From contig JAUNLK010000007.1 of NCBI GenBank assembly GCA_030535395.1, positions 19,759-83,758 on the forward strand: a stretch of 64,000 bases of DNA, written 5' to 3'. Below the pieces are notes generated by a model that had not been told where the DNA came from, did no database searches, and was given only the letters and a program-made list of their open reading frames with translations. Positions 52,995 through 62,636 of the stretch are shown here, piece by piece. Both the position numbers and the translations under genes were made by a program. The stretch's first letter is position 1; each line of letters opens with the position of its first letter. This stretch comes from Tissierellia bacterium. GTDB lineage: Bacteria; Bacillota; Clostridia; Tissierellales; Peptoniphilaceae.

Positions 52995-54830
52995 TTATTT
53001 GTCCTCTTCGTCGTCCACTACTTCATAGTCGGCATCCACGACATCGTCGTCGGCTGCCCCACCGTCCCCGGCCCCTTGGCCGTCGGCTTCCTGTTGAGCG
53101 GCTTGATAGAGTTTTTCAGAGACCCCTTGGAAGGCCGTTTGCAGGGCCTCCGTCTTGGCCTTAATGGCGTCGATGTCGTCGGTGTCCTTCACTTGCTTCA
53201 GCTCATCGATGGCATCTTCCACCACCTTCTTGTCCTCATCGGAGATCTTCCCGTCCACATCCTTGAGGGCGGATTCAGAGGAGTAGATGATGGCATCGGC
53301 ATTGTTTTTCACTTCAATGGCTTCCTTCTTCTTCTTGTCCTCTTCGGCGTGGGCCTCGGCTTCCTTCACCTTGGCGTCGATCTCCTCTTCCGTGAGATTG
53401 GAGGAGGCGGTGATGGTGATCTTCTGCTCCTTACCGGTGCCCATGTCCTTGGCCGATACATTGACAATGCCATTGGCGTCGATGTCGAAGGTCACTTCGA
53501 TTTGGGGCACGCCACGGCGAGCGGGGGCAATGCCGTCCAGTTGGAAGCGGCCCAGGGTCACATTGTCGCTGGCCATTTGACGCTCCCCTTGGAGGACGTG
53601 GATGTCCACACTGGTTTGATTGTCGGCAGCGGTGGTGAATACCTGGCTCTTCTTGGTGGGAATGGTGGTGTTCCGCTCAATGAGGCGAGTGGTGATGCCA
53701 CCCATGGTTTCAATCCCCAGGGAGAGGGGGGTGACGTCCAGCAGGAGGAGGTCCTTCACATCCCCGGAGAGGACCCCGGCTTGGATGGCGGCACCCAGGG
53801 AGACGCTCTCATCGGGGTTGATGTCCTTTTGGGGCTCCTTGCCGGTGAGGCGCTTTACGGCCTCTTGCACGGCGGGGATCCGAGTGGAACCGCCCACCAG
53901 GAGCACTTTGTCCAGCTGGGAAGCGCTGAGGCCAGCGTCCTTCAAAGCTTCCTGTACGGGGCCCTCGGTGGCCTTTACCAGATCGGCGGTGAGATCGTCA
54001 AACTTGGCCCGGCTCAGGTCCAGATTCAAGTGGAGGGGCCCCTCACTGGTAGCGGTGATAAAGGGCAGGTTGATATTGCTGCTCATGGTGCTGGAGAGTT
54101 CCTTCTTGGCCTTTTCCGCAGCTTCCTTCAGGCGCTGGAGGCTCATTTTGTCGGCCTTGAGGTCCACCCCATTGGTCTTTTTAAATTCGTCTGCAATCCA
54201 GTCGATGATGCGCTCGTCGAAGTCGTCCCCACCCAGTTTGTTGTTGCCGCGGGTGGCGTGTACTTCGAAGACCCCGTCGGAGAGTTCCAGAATGGACACG
54301 TCGAAGGTCCCGCCACCCAGGTCGTAGATCATCAGGGTGGTGGACTCTTGGTCCTTGTCCTCCCCATAGGCGAGGGCTGCGGCGGTGGGCTCGTTGATGA
54401 TGCGCTTTACATCGAGGCCAGCAATGCGGCCTGCGTCCTTGGTGGCCTGGCGCTGGGCGTCGGTGAAGTAGGCGGGGACGGTGATCACCGCTTCGGTGAT
54501 CTTCTCACCCAAATAGGACTCGGCGTCGCTCTTGAGCTTTTGCAGAATCATGGCGGAGATGTCCTGAGGGGTGTAGTCCTTGCCGTCGATATTGAGTTTG
54601 AAGTCGCTGCCCATGTGGCGCTTAATGGAGCTGATGGTGCGATCGGGGTTGGTGATGGCCTGACGCTTGGCGGTTTCCCCAATGAGGCGCTCCCCGTCCT
54701 TGGTGAATGCCACTACCGAAGGAGTGGTGCGATTGCCCTCAATATTGGGGATGATGGTGGCATCGCCACCCTCCATGACAGCGACAGCAGAGTTGGTGGT
54801 TCCCAAGTCAATACCAATAATTTTTCCCAT
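52995..54830 (-). CDS. dnaK: Chaperone protein DnaK (Hsp70)
   Basis: This 611-residue Hsp70 binds exposed hydrophobic peptides in an ATP cycle. It has the ATPase start [13 protein letters not shown], the motif [13 protein letters not shown], and the substrate domain, ending in an acidic disordered tail ([11 protein letters not shown]). The length is normal. It follows grpE by 39 bp and belongs to the HrcA/CIRCE operon. Confidence 0.98.
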   Translation of the reverse strand: MGKIIGIDLGTTNSAVAVMEGGDATIIPNIEGNRTTPSVVAFTKDGERLIGETAKRQAITNPDRTISSIKRHMGSDFKLNIDGKDYTPQDISAMILQKLKSDAESYLGEKITEAVITVPAYFTDAQRQATKDAGRIAGLDVKRIINEPTAAALAYGEDKDQESTTLMIYDLGGGTFDVSILELSDGVFEVHATRGNNKLGGDDFDERIIDWIADEFKKTNGVDLKADKMSLQRLKEAAEKAKKELSSTMSSNINLPFITATSEGPLHLNLDLSRAKFDDLTADLVKATEGPVQEALKDAGLSASQLDKVLLVGGSTRIPAVQEAVKRLTGKEPQKDINPDESVSLGAAIQAGVLSGDVKDLLLLDVTPLSLGIETMGGITTRLIERNTTIPTKKSQVFTTAADNQTSVDIHVLQGERQMASDNVTLGRFQLDGIAPARRGVPQIEVTFDIDANGIVNVSAKDMGTGKEQKITITASSNLTEEEIDAKVKEAEAHAEEDKKKKEAIEVKNNADAIIYSSESALKDVDGKISDEDKKVVEDAIDELKQVKDTDDIDAIKAKTEALQTAFQGVSEKLYQAAQQEADGQGAGDGGAADDDVVDADYEVVDDEEDK

Positions 54831-54869
54831 AATGACCTCCTAGATCAATTTATCTATATAGTAATTCTC

Positions 54870-55409
54870 TTATTCCGATACTTTTACCATGGCCGGCCGC
54901 AGGACCCGCTCTCCGTAGAGATAGCCCTTTTGGAGGACCTCAATGACCTTGCCACTGTCCACCCCATCCACGGCTTCCACCAGTACGGCGTGGTGCACAT
55001 TGGGGTCAAAGTCCTGGTCCAGGGCCTCCATGGCCACGATATTTTGTTTTTTAAGCTCCTCAATGAAGCTCTTATATGTCAATTCCATGCCCTGTTTAAA
55101 GGCCAGATCCTCGGTGTCGGCGCCCAGGGCCCGCTCAAAATTGTCCAGAAGGGGGAGAATGGTCTTGGCGATTTTCTCCACCCCCAGATCCACCAGGCCG
55201 CTGCGCTCTTTTTCATTGCGTTTTTTAAAGTTCATATAGTCCGCTTGGAGGCGGGCGTAGGCGTCCATGAGCTCGTCATAGCGCTCCTTTTCCACCACCT
55301 CAGCCTGGGGCTCTTCCCCGTGGGCATCTTCCTCCGAGGGGCCTTGGGCCATGTCCTCTAGTACATCGTCCTCTTTCCCTTGGAAAGTATTTTCTTCATC
55401 TATAACCAC
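54870..55409 (-). CDS. grpE: Nucleotide exchange factor GrpE
   Basis: This 179-residue homodimeric factor releases ADP from DnaK. The N-terminal 45 residues are acidic and disordered, then a long coiled coil (YDELMDAYARLQADYMNFKKR, in part) and the beta domain with VHHAVLVEAVDGVDSGKVIEV. The start is GTG 55409 with GAGGTGAG upstream. It lies 10 bp after hrcA. Confidence 0.94.
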   Translation of the reverse strand: MVIDEENTFQGKEDDVLEDMAQGPSEEDAHGEEPQAEVVEKERYDELMDAYARLQADYMNFKKRNEKERSGLVDLGVEKIAKTILPLLDNFERALGADTEDLAFKQGMELTYKSFIEELKKQNIVAMEALDQDFDPNVHHAVLVEAVDGVDSGKVIEVLQKGYLYGERVLRPAMVKVSE

Positions 55410-55419
55410 AACTCACCTC

Positions 55420-56433
55420 TCATTGCATTCCCAGCTGACCGGTCAATTCCTGAGTGAAGGACTGCACCACCTTTGCCACGGACAGATAGTCCATGCGCAA
55501 GGGCCCCAGGATGCCCACTCTACCGGTGGCATTTCCGACCCGATAAGTTCCACTGACCATGGAGGCCCCGTGCAGGACCTCGTCCCCATTCTCCGTGCCT
55601 ATGCGCACCGAGAGTTCCTCCGGCAGATCCTCAGAGATTCGAAGGATGTTTTCCTTCTCCGAGGCGTAGTCCATGAGGCTCTTGAGAGAAATGAGATCCT
55701 GATACTCCTCCAATTCCAGAAAATTGGTGATGCCCCCTGTGAAGACATCCACCTCCTGGATTCGGGTGGCCACCGTAGAAGCGAACTTCAGTAGCGCAAC
55801 AATCAGGGGTTGATAGCGGATCATATTTCCGACCAGTTTCATTTTAATTCCCGCAACGGCCTCGAAGTTCACCCCCAGCAAGGCGTCGGAGACCTTGCGG
55901 CGGATGAAGTCCAGCTCCCCCACATCTAAATCCGTGGGCACCCGGACCAACTCCTTGCTGACATTGCCCCGGTCCCCCACAATGAGGAGGAGCACCAGAC
56001 CCGGCTCCAGGGGAATCAGATCTAAATAGCGAAGTACCCGGTCCCCCTTGGTGGGGGCCAGAATGTAAGCGATATTTCCCGTGGTTTGGGCCAAATAATT
56101 GGTGGCCTCCAGGTAGAAACCCGAGGAGCCCGGGGGGTGATCGCCGAATTCCGAGAAGTCCACGAAACTCCGGTGATTTTCCAATGCGACCTGCAAGTAG
56201 GTGTCCACATAGTCCCGAAAGGCTCTCTGAGATGGAATGCGACCGGCGGAGGTGTGGGGCTTTACCAGATAGCCCGCCTCTTCCAAGTCACTCATCTCAT
56301 TGCGCACCGTGGCAGAGCTAATGCCCAGGTCCAAGTCCTTGCTGACTGTACGACTGCCCACCGGTGTTGGGGAGGTCATATACGCGTGAATGATGGCATC
56401 GAGAATGGCTCGCTTCCTTTCGTTCACATCCAC
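55420..56433 (-). CDS. hrcA: Heat-inducible transcription repressor HrcA
   Basis: This 337-residue repressor binds CIRCE. It has a winged-helix N-terminus with the SRTVSKDLDLGISSATVRNEM stretch (about 30-55) and the GAF-like rest of the family. It is folded with help from GroEL, so free repressor falls on heat shock. A perfect CIRCE lies 13 bp before its start. It is the first gene of hrcA-grpE-dnaK. Confidence 0.96.
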   Translation of the reverse strand: MDVNERKRAILDAIIHAYMTSPTPVGSRTVSKDLDLGISSATVRNEMSDLEEAGYLVKPHTSAGRIPSQRAFRDYVDTYLQVALENHRSFVDFSEFGDHPPGSSGFYLEATNYLAQTTGNIAYILAPTKGDRVLRYLDLIPLEPGLVLLLIVGDRGNVSKELVRVPTDLDVGELDFIRRKVSDALLGVNFEAVAGIKMKLVGNMIRYQPLIVALLKFASTVATRIQEVDVFTGGITNFLELEEYQDLISLKSLMDYASEKENILRISEDLPEELSVRIGTENGDEVLHGASMVSGTYRVGNATGRVGILGPLRMDYLSVAKVVQSFTQELTGQLGMQ

Positions 56434-56446
56434 CTCCTTTTCGTTG

Positions 56447-56473
56447 TTAGCACTCTTAGTTGTTGAGTGCTAA
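56447..56473. promoter_or_regulatory. CIRCE element (HrcA operator)
   Basis: A perfect inverted repeat TTAGCACTC-N9-GAGTGCTAA. It lies between the promoter and the hrcA start. Confidence 0.98.
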
Positions 56474-56486
56474 TGCTTACATCCCT

Positions 56487-56515
56487 ATATTACCCAGTTT
56501 TGGAAAAAATATCAA
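56487..56515 (-). promoter_or_regulatory. hrcA operon promoter
   Basis: The -35 TTGATA (56515-56510) and -10 TAATAT (56492-56487) are spaced 17 bp, just ahead of CIRCE. Confidence 0.85.
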
Positions 56516-56531
56516 CACTTATTGTAAAATC

Positions 56532-56560
56532 ACAAAAAAAAGACGCCCTCGCGTCTTTTT
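56532..56560 (-). terminator. Terminator of lepB-lepA-hemW
   Basis: Stem AGACGC/GCGTCT with loop GAGG and a long T run, directly after the hemW stop. Confidence 0.92.
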
Positions 56561-57694
56561 CTACTCCATAAAGGCGAGCTCCACCTGATTGGCAAAGCGC
56601 CGGCCCTTGGCCGTGAGTTTCATTCGCCCATCTTCCAGGAGCACATGGCCCAGCTTATGTTGTCTTTTGATGATTTGGGAGAAGTCCTTCAGGCTTCTGC
56701 CGTCGGGGAAGACCCTGGAGAGGGCAATCCCCTCGTTCATCCGAAGACCCAAGAAGATCTCCTCGTGGGTCCGGTCCTCGGGGCTGAGCTCCTCCTCCCA
56801 CCCGTGGGGGGCGCCCCTTTTGATGGCCGCCTCATAGTCCGCCAGGGTCACGGGATTGCGGTACCTCATGGCCCCCAAAGTCCCCGTGGCCCCCAGGCCC
56901 AGACCCAAATAGGGATCCCCCAGCCAGTAGATGAGATTGTGGAGGCACTGGCGGCCCTCCCTGGAAAAATTGCTGATCTCGTACTGCTCATAGCCCAGCT
57001 CCACCAGGGCCTCCTGATAGAGGATGAGGCTCTCATCGTCCTCCGCAGGCTCCGGCAAGAGCCCCCGGCGAATCTGGTCGTAGAAGGCCGATCCCTCTTC
57101 CAAGATATAGTCGTAGACACTGATGTGCTCCACGGGGTGGGCCTCCATCCACTCAAGGGAGGCCTCCCGGTCCTGGGGCCTCTCCCCGGGAAGGGCGCTG
57201 ATAAAGTCCACATTGATATTTGTGAAGCCCTCTCTTCTGGCCTTCTCATAGGCCCGGGAGGCATCGTCCACGGTGTGAATCCTGCCGATGACTTTAAGGA
57301 GCCTCGGGGAGCCCGACTGGACTCCCAGGCTCAGGCGATTCAGCCCCGCCCTTCTCAGGAGAGCGCCGTCCAGGGTGAGAAAACTCTCGGGATTGGCCTC
57401 CATGGACCACTCCAGGGGGGCCCTGGGGAGCCCATTCCCAATTCCCTCAAAGAGCTTCAGGAGGCGCTCCGTTCCCAGGAGGCTGGGGGTGCCCCCGCCC
57501 AGATACACGGTGAATTCCGTCTCGGGGGGCAGCCCCCGCAGAAACTCCCCATAGTGAGAGAGCTCCCGTAACAGGAGCTCCAAGTAGTGGTCCATGATCC
57601 CCTCCTCCCGGGGGACCATGGTGAGAAAGTCGCAGTAGCCACAGCGACGCCTGCAAAAGGGAATGTGGAGGTAGATCCCCAGTCTATTCTTCAT
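56561..57694 (-). CDS. hemW: Radical SAM heme chaperone HemW
   Basis: This 377-residue radical-SAM protein has the cluster motif CRRRCGYC (C14, C18, C21) after YLHIPF, with GGGTPS and the later NIDFI-like stretch [11 protein letters not shown]. It is of the HemN/HemW family; absence of the C-terminal HemN marks and the usual place behind lepA favour HemW. It overlaps the lepA stop by 11 bp and ends the operon. Confidence 0.92.
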   Translation of the reverse strand: MKNRLGIYLHIPFCRRRCGYCDFLTMVPREEGIMDHYLELLLRELSHYGEFLRGLPPETEFTVYLGGGTPSLLGTERLLKLFEGIGNGLPRAPLEWSMEANPESFLTLDGALLRRAGLNRLSLGVQSGSPRLLKVIGRIHTVDDASRAYEKARREGFTNINVDFISALPGERPQDREASLEWMEAHPVEHISVYDYILEEGSAFYDQIRRGLLPEPAEDDESLILYQEALVELGYEQYEISNFSREGRQCLHNLIYWLGDPYLGLGLGATGTLGAMRYRNPVTLADYEAAIKRGAPHGWEEELSPEDRTHEEIFLGLRMNEGIALSRVFPDGRSLKDFSQIIKRQHKLGHVLLEDGRMKLTAKGRRFANQVELAFME

Positions 57695-59489
57695 CGTATT
57701 TCAACACACTGAGGAAGGCATCCTTGGGCACTTCCACACTGCCAATGTTCCGCATCCGCTTCTTCCCCTCTTTTTGCTTCTCCAAAAGCTTCCGCTTCCG
57801 GCTGATGTCCCCACCATAGCACTTGGCCAGGACGTCCTTTCTCAGGGCCCGAATGGTCTCCCGAGCGATGATCTTGCTGCCAATGGTGGCCTGAATGGGA
57901 ATGGCAAATTGATGGCGGGGAATCTCCTCCCGGAGGCGCTCGGCGATCTTCCGGCCCCGCTCGTAGGCCTTGGTGCGGTGGACAATGAGGGAGAGGGCAT
58001 CCACCAGTTCCCCATTGATGAGAATGTCCATCTTCACCAGGTCCCCGGCCTCATAGCCCATGAGTTCGTAGTCGTAGGAGGCATAGCCCCGGGTCTTGCT
58101 CTTGAGGGCATCGAAAAAGTCGTAGATCACCTCGTTTAAGGGGAGCTCATAGGTGAGGGTGACTCGCGTCTGTTCCAGATAGTCCATGGAGATGTAGCGG
58201 CCCCGGCGCTGCTGGCACAGCTCCATAATGGCCCCCACATACTCCGTGGGCGACATGATCTCCGCCTTTACAAAGGGCTCTTCAATGACCTCAATCTCCG
58301 AGGGGTCCGGGAGATTGCTGGGGTTTTGGATCTCCAGCATCCGGCCATCATTGGTGTGGACCCGGTAGATGACGCTGGGGGAAGTGGCAATGATGTCCAG
58401 GTCAAACTCCCGGTCCAGCCGCTCCTGAATGATCTCCATGTGGAGGAGGCCCAAGAAGCCGCAGCGGAAGCCGAAGCCCAGGGCCACCGAGGTCTCCGCC
58501 TCAAAGACCAGGGCGGCGTCGTTCACCTGGAGCTTCTCCAGGGCGTCCCGCACGCTGTTGTAGTCCTCCCCCTCGGCGGGATAGATGCCGCAGTAGACCA
58601 TGGGGAGCACCTTCTTGTAGCCGGGAAGGGGCGCATCCAACGGCCGGGCGGGGTCCATAATGGTGTCCCCCACTCGGGCCTCCTTCACATTTTTAATGCT
58701 GGCGGTGACATAGCCCACGTCCCCCGCCTCCAGGGCAGCCAAAGGCACCATGCCATTGGCCGAGACCCCCACCTCCACCACCTCAAAGGTGGCCTTGGTG
58801 GAGAACATCTGAATGGTGTCCCCGGGGCGAATGCGGCCGTCCACCATGCGAATATAGCAGACCACCCCCCGATAGGCATCGTAGTAGGAGTCGAAGATCA
58901 GGGCCTTCAAGGGGCCCTCGGGGTCCCCCTCCGGCGGCGGAATCACCTTGATGATCTCATCCAATACATCCTCAATGCCAATGCCCTTTTTGGCGGAGAT
59001 CAAAGGGGCATCCTCGGTGTCCAGGCCAATGATGTCCTCAATTTCCTTTCGCACCTCGTCCACCCGGGCGGAGGGGAGGTCGATTTTATTGATAATGGGC
59101 AGAAGCTCCAGGTCCTGATCCAGGGCCAGATACACATTCCCCAGAGTCTGGGCCTCCACCCCCTGGGTGGAATCCACCACCAAAAGGGCCCCCTCACAGG
59201 CCGCCAGAGAGCGGGAGACCTCGTAGTTAAAGTCCACGTGGCCCGGGGTGTCAATGAGATTCAGGGTGTACTTCTTGCCATCGGCCCCCTGGTGGATGAG
59301 GCGCACCGCCTTGAGCTTAATGGTGATGCCCCGCTCCCGCTCCAAATCCATGGAGTCCAGAACCTGGGATTCCATCTCCCGCTGGGTGAGCATCCCCGTG
59401 GCCTCAATGAGGCGGTCCGCCAGGGTGCTCTTGCCGTGGTCGATGTGGGCAATAATGGAAAAATTTCGAATGTGGTCCAAATGAGTCAT
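57684..59489 (-). CDS. lepA: Elongation factor 4
   Basis: This 601-residue translational GTPase resembles EF-G but ends in its own C-terminal domain with [16 protein letters not shown]. The G1 loop is [14 protein letters not shown], followed by [10 protein letters not shown] and DTPGHVDF. It helps ribosome biogenesis and stalled translation. It lies 8 bp after lepB; ATG 59489 has AAGGAG. Confidence 0.97.
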   Translation of the reverse strand: MTHLDHIRNFSIIAHIDHGKSTLADRLIEATGMLTQREMESQVLDSMDLERERGITIKLKAVRLIHQGADGKKYTLNLIDTPGHVDFNYEVSRSLAACEGALLVVDSTQGVEAQTLGNVYLALDQDLELLPIINKIDLPSARVDEVRKEIEDIIGLDTEDAPLISAKKGIGIEDVLDEIIKVIPPPEGDPEGPLKALIFDSYYDAYRGVVCYIRMVDGRIRPGDTIQMFSTKATFEVVEVGVSANGMVPLAALEAGDVGYVTASIKNVKEARVGDTIMDPARPLDAPLPGYKKVLPMVYCGIYPAEGEDYNSVRDALEKLQVNDAALVFEAETSVALGFGFRCGFLGLLHMEIIQERLDREFDLDIIATSPSVIYRVHTNDGRMLEIQNPSNLPDPSEIEVIEEPFVKAEIMSPTEYVGAIMELCQQRRGRYISMDYLEQTRVTLTYELPLNEVIYDFFDALKSKTRGYASYDYELMGYEAGDLVKMDILINGELVDALSLIVHRTKAYERGRKIAERLREEIPRHQFAIPIQATIGSKIIARETIRALRKDVLAKCYGGDISRKRKLLEKQKEGKKRMRNIGSVEVPKDAFLSVLKYDEE

Positions 59490-59497
59490 ATCGCTCC

Positions 59498-60055
59498 TTA
59501 AAATACTTCTGCTCGATTAAAGGGATAAAAACGCAATTTTGCTACGGAGTTGATATTCTTTTTCTGAACGGGTCCAAAATAACGGCTGTCCACGGAGAGG
59601 CCGGGATTGCGATTGTCCCCCATGACGAAGAACTCCCCCTCCCCCAGGGTCCACTCCGACTCCTGATAGATCTCGGTGTCAATGCCGGGCTCAATATAGG
59701 GCTCTTCCAGGGCCACGCCATTGATAAAGACGGCCCCGTCCCGAATGGCCACAGTGTCCCCCGGCAGACCCACCACCCGCTTTACATACTCCTTCCCGGA
59801 ATTGTCCGGGGCATCGATGATCACAATGTCCTGGCGAGCCGGATCAGAGAAATACAGGGGAAAGACCAGGCACACCAGGCGCTCATTTTGATGGAGGGTG
59901 GGCTCCATGGACTTTCCAATGACCAAAGTGGTGTTAAAGACAAAGTTTTTTATAAGTACCGCCAAAACGACGGCGATGACAATGGTTTTTAAAAGTTCCA
60001 ACACGGCGGAACCCTCCGAGTCCCCCCGGGACTTCCGATCATCTCTATGCTCCAT
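59498..60055 (-). CDS. lepB: Signal peptidase I
   Basis: This 185-residue membrane enzyme cleaves signal peptides outside the membrane. It has one N-terminal anchor (about 18-40), catalytic Ser49 in GKSMEPTL, Lys92 in [10 protein letters not shown] and the conserved [17 protein letters not shown] 60055 follows GGGCGG. The first 15 residues are charged. It heads lepB-lepA-hemW. Confidence 0.95.
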   Translation of the reverse strand: MEHRDDRKSRGDSEGSAVLELLKTIVIAVVLAVLIKNFVFNTTLVIGKSMEPTLHQNERLVCLVFPLYFSDPARQDIVIIDAPDNSGKEYVKRVVGLPGDTVAIRDGAVFINGVALEEPYIEPGIDTEIYQESEWTLGEGEFFVMGDNRNPGLSVDSRYFGPVQKKNINSVAKLRFYPFNRAEVF

Positions 60056-60084
60056 GCTACCGCCCTTTCTATATACTAGGGCTA

Positions 60085-60113
60085 ATTGTAACACAAGGGA
60101 GGGCCCGTATAAA
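60085..60113 (-). promoter_or_regulatory. lepB operon promoter
   Basis: The -35 TTTATA (60113-60108) and -10 TACAAT (60090-60085) are spaced 17 bp. Confidence 0.78.
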
Positions 60114-60177
60114 CGAAAACCCCATGATTTCGGGGAGATTTCAATATTTCCCGCCCCATTTTCCCGGAAATTCCCTC

Positions 60178-60204
60178 AGAAAAAGGCACCTCAGGGGGTG
60201 CCTT
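60178..60204 (-). terminator. Terminator of the 634-residue SLH protein gene
   Basis: Stem AGGCACC/GGTGCCT with a six-base loop and five T residues. Confidence 0.88.
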
Positions 60205-60271
60205 CTCAAGATGTGTTTTCTGCCTCGGGGCCAGAGCCCTTCCGGGGCTTTCGTCCCTTGGGGCGGGGCCA

Positions 60272-62176
60272 TCAGCCCCCCACAAGGGCCCCCTCTTCCA
60301 ATTGGAGGATGCCCCCCACTTCCTCGATGAGGAGGCTCTCTCCCCTAAAGTCGTCGTCCAGAAGCTTCACCACTTCCTCCCCCTTCCGCTTGGCCAAAAC
60401 GTCGATGCCCTCCCACTGGCTCGCCATGAAGAAGTAGCCGGTCTCGGTGCTGCCAAAGGTCATATCGCCCCCGCCATAGCCCTTGATTTCCACCCGGTCA
60501 AAGGAGAAGTGGGCGCCGGGATCGTTCTTGGACTGGAGGAGCTGGTAGAATCCCGACTCATTCTCCACAATAATGGACCCCTGGGCGAAGGTCACGTGGT
60601 CCGCAGCGTGGACATAGGCGGCGTAGAACTCCTCCCCGGTGTCCAACATTAAGTGTTGGATTCCCGGCCCGGAGAACACATAGCGGTCCCAGTCCGGCAG
60701 GGCGTAGATCATCTTCTGGCCATCAAAGGAGGGAATGCCCGTTTCCAGATTCAGAGCCAAAGTGCTCTTCCCATTGCTGACTTCCAGAGCCTTGCCCCTG
60801 TCGGCAATGACCACGGGGCTGCCCCCCTGGCGGAGACTGCGGCTCAGGAATTTGAGAGGCGGCGTGAAGTAGCAGGACACCAGCTCCTCCGGCCCCTTCT
60901 TCCCCCGGATCACCTCGGGGCTGTGGGCCACCACCCCCCGCCCGTCCTTGTAAATGGCAATGCCCGTAGTTCTAATAAGCCCGGGATCATTGCTGTCGTA
61001 GCAGTGGACGAAGATGCTGTCCTCCCGGTCCTCATAGTCGTAGGCCACCACGGAAGTGGCGATGCCCGAGTGATAGTAGCCCAGGGGCAACACATCCCCC
61101 ACGGCCTTGGCCTCATCCAGGGCAGCGGTGATCCACGCTCCAAATTCCGCCGAGGAGGGAGTGTCCTTCCCCGCGCCGCCAAAGTGCCAGCCCACACCGT
61201 GGTCCTCCACAAAATTCCGGTAGCTCCGGGTGAACTGCAGCATGGTGTGGAAATTAATGGCCGACTGGGGCCGGTACAGCTCGTCCTGGGGACTCACCTC
61301 CCCCAGAGCGGACACCGCCTGTGTGTTGAGGCCATGGGTGAAGAAAAACCCACCCTTGTAGTCGGCGGCACTGTGGGAGAAGCCAAAACCGGAGCCCTGC
61401 CACTCACCCGTTCCATAGACCATCTGATAAATGGCACTCATATCAATATTCGAAAGATATATGTAACCCTTATTGAAGTCCTCCCCGGTGATGTAATAGT
61501 TCTCGAAAAAGTTTTCCGAGACATTCTTAAACTTCCAGTACCAATTTTCCTCCTCCTCGACAGGGCCCTCGGGGTGGACCATGCGATAGAGGAGGGTCAC
61601 CACCTCGGCCCGAGTGAGGCTGTCATTGGCCCCAAAGCGCCCATCGGGATAACCCTCCAAAATCCCCTGGGATGCGGCGGCCCCCACGGCCCCCCGATTG
61701 CCAGGATCAATCAACTGAAAGTCCGAAAACTGCTCCGCCTCCCCCACGTTGGGGACCCACATGGCAATGTGAGCCAAAATGCGCACCGCCTCCTGACGGG
61801 TGATGGCCACATTGGGATCCTGTGGGAAACCTTCAGGCAAATAACCCAGAGCCCGACCATAGTCAATCTCCACCTGATACCAGGGCGCCGAGGGATCCGA
61901 GGGAGGAACCACCGAGGGCAGCTCATCCCTGTGAAAAGCATCGGGATTGTCCCGGAGAAACTGATGGCTCAAGCGATAGTACTCCGCCTGGGTGATGGCA
62001 TGGTTGGGCCTAAAAGACCCATCGGGATATCCATTGACATAGCCCGCCTCAGCCCCCCAGGTAATGGTCTCCTCCGCCCAGTGACCCGAAACATCGGAAA
62101 AACCATCGGCCCAGACCCCAGAGGGCAGGACCAAAAAGCCAAAGAGGAGAACCACCAACAACAGAACCTTCTTCAT
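60272..62176 (-). CDS. SLH surface protein with papain-like fold that appears inactive
   Basis: This 634-residue protein has a signal peptide (1-23), then three SLH domains at about 24-75, 95-150 and 150-200 (GYVNGYPDGSFRPN, AITRQEAVRIL, GILEGYPDGRFGA). These anchor it to wall polymers. Beyond about 210 is a domain like papain-type surface peptidases: WQGSGFGFS at 259-267, ...SAINFHTMLQ at 305-314, SVVAYDYED at 375-383, YDSNDPG at 393-399. The active Cys and His sites appear to be Gly263 and Thr374. ATG 62176 has AGGAGG six bases upstream; longer readings lack this. The final about 200 residues are unassigned. Confidence 0.85.
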   Translation of the reverse strand: MKKVLLLVVLLFGFLVLPSGVWADGFSDVSGHWAEETITWGAEAGYVNGYPDGSFRPNHAITQAEYYRLSHQFLRDNPDAFHRDELPSVVPPSDPSAPWYQVEIDYGRALGYLPEGFPQDPNVAITRQEAVRILAHIAMWVPNVGEAEQFSDFQLIDPGNRGAVGAAASQGILEGYPDGRFGANDSLTRAEVVTLLYRMVHPEGPVEEEENWYWKFKNVSENFFENYYITGEDFNKGYIYLSNIDMSAIYQMVYGTGEWQGSGFGFSHSAADYKGGFFFTHGLNTQAVSALGEVSPQDELYRPQSAINFHTMLQFTRSYRNFVEDHGVGWHFGGAGKDTPSSAEFGAWITAALDEAKAVGDVLPLGYYHSGIATSVVAYDYEDREDSIFVHCYDSNDPGLIRTTGIAIYKDGRGVVAHSPEVIRGKKGPEELVSCYFTPPLKFLSRSLRQGGSPVVIADRGKALEVSNGKSTLALNLETGIPSFDGQKMIYALPDWDRYVFSGPGIQHLMLDTGEEFYAAYVHAADHVTFAQGSIIVENESGFYQLLQSKNDPGAHFSFDRVEIKGYGGGDMTFGSTETGYFFMASQWEGIDVLAKRKGEEVVKLLDDDFRGESLLIEEVGGILQLEEGALVGG

Positions 62177-62565
62177 CGTCATCCTCCTTCCTGGAAAAAC
62201 AAAAGAATATCTTGATAACATTTTACCACGACCCAACACAGCCCAAGAAGATCCCAGGATAATTTGTAAAAGCAACCAAAAACTGCAAAAAATACGGCAA
62301 AAACACTCCCCCATATGGACAAACTACAAACAACAATCCCACCCAAAAACAAACTTCCCCCAAGGCACAGGTAAAAAATCGGATGCTCCCATCTTTGGGA
62401 ATTCAAAAATCCAAAGCCCCCGTCCAAAATTCAGGCCAGGGCACTCCCCCGCCCCCAAAAGCTTGTAAGAGGAAACACTCCAAGCCATCCACTGCAAGGC
62501 GAGCCGACTGCCCCTGAACCCCCAAGGGGCAAACATTGGAACGTCCCCTCCAGAACTTTCGGGCA
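62177..62565. other. Non-coding gap between the two SLH genes
   Basis: About 390 bp, C/A-rich on the plus strand. It carries a 22-nt segment (about 62335-62357) that is nearly the same as the core of the 46-bp repeat at 25.4 kb, with one difference. A candidate -10 (TAAAAT at about 62225-62220) may serve the downstream SLH gene, but no good -35 is seen. No gene is supported. Confidence 0.7.
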
Positions 62566-62604
62566 AACAAAAAGCACCCCCCTTACATCGCAAGGGGGGT
62601 GCTT
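62566..62604 (-). terminator. Terminator of the window-edge SLH gene
   Basis: A 13-bp stem (62604-62592 with 62584-62572) and T residues on the minus strand. Confidence 0.92.
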
Positions 62605-62636
62605 AATTTAGATGTCCATGAGTTTTGCTCTAGCTC

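Noticed and set aside
52992..55361. Plus-strand open frame of 789 aa opposite dnaK and grpE
   Set aside because: It follows from GC-biased codon use on the minus strand. It has no start signals and spans two real genes plus their gap.
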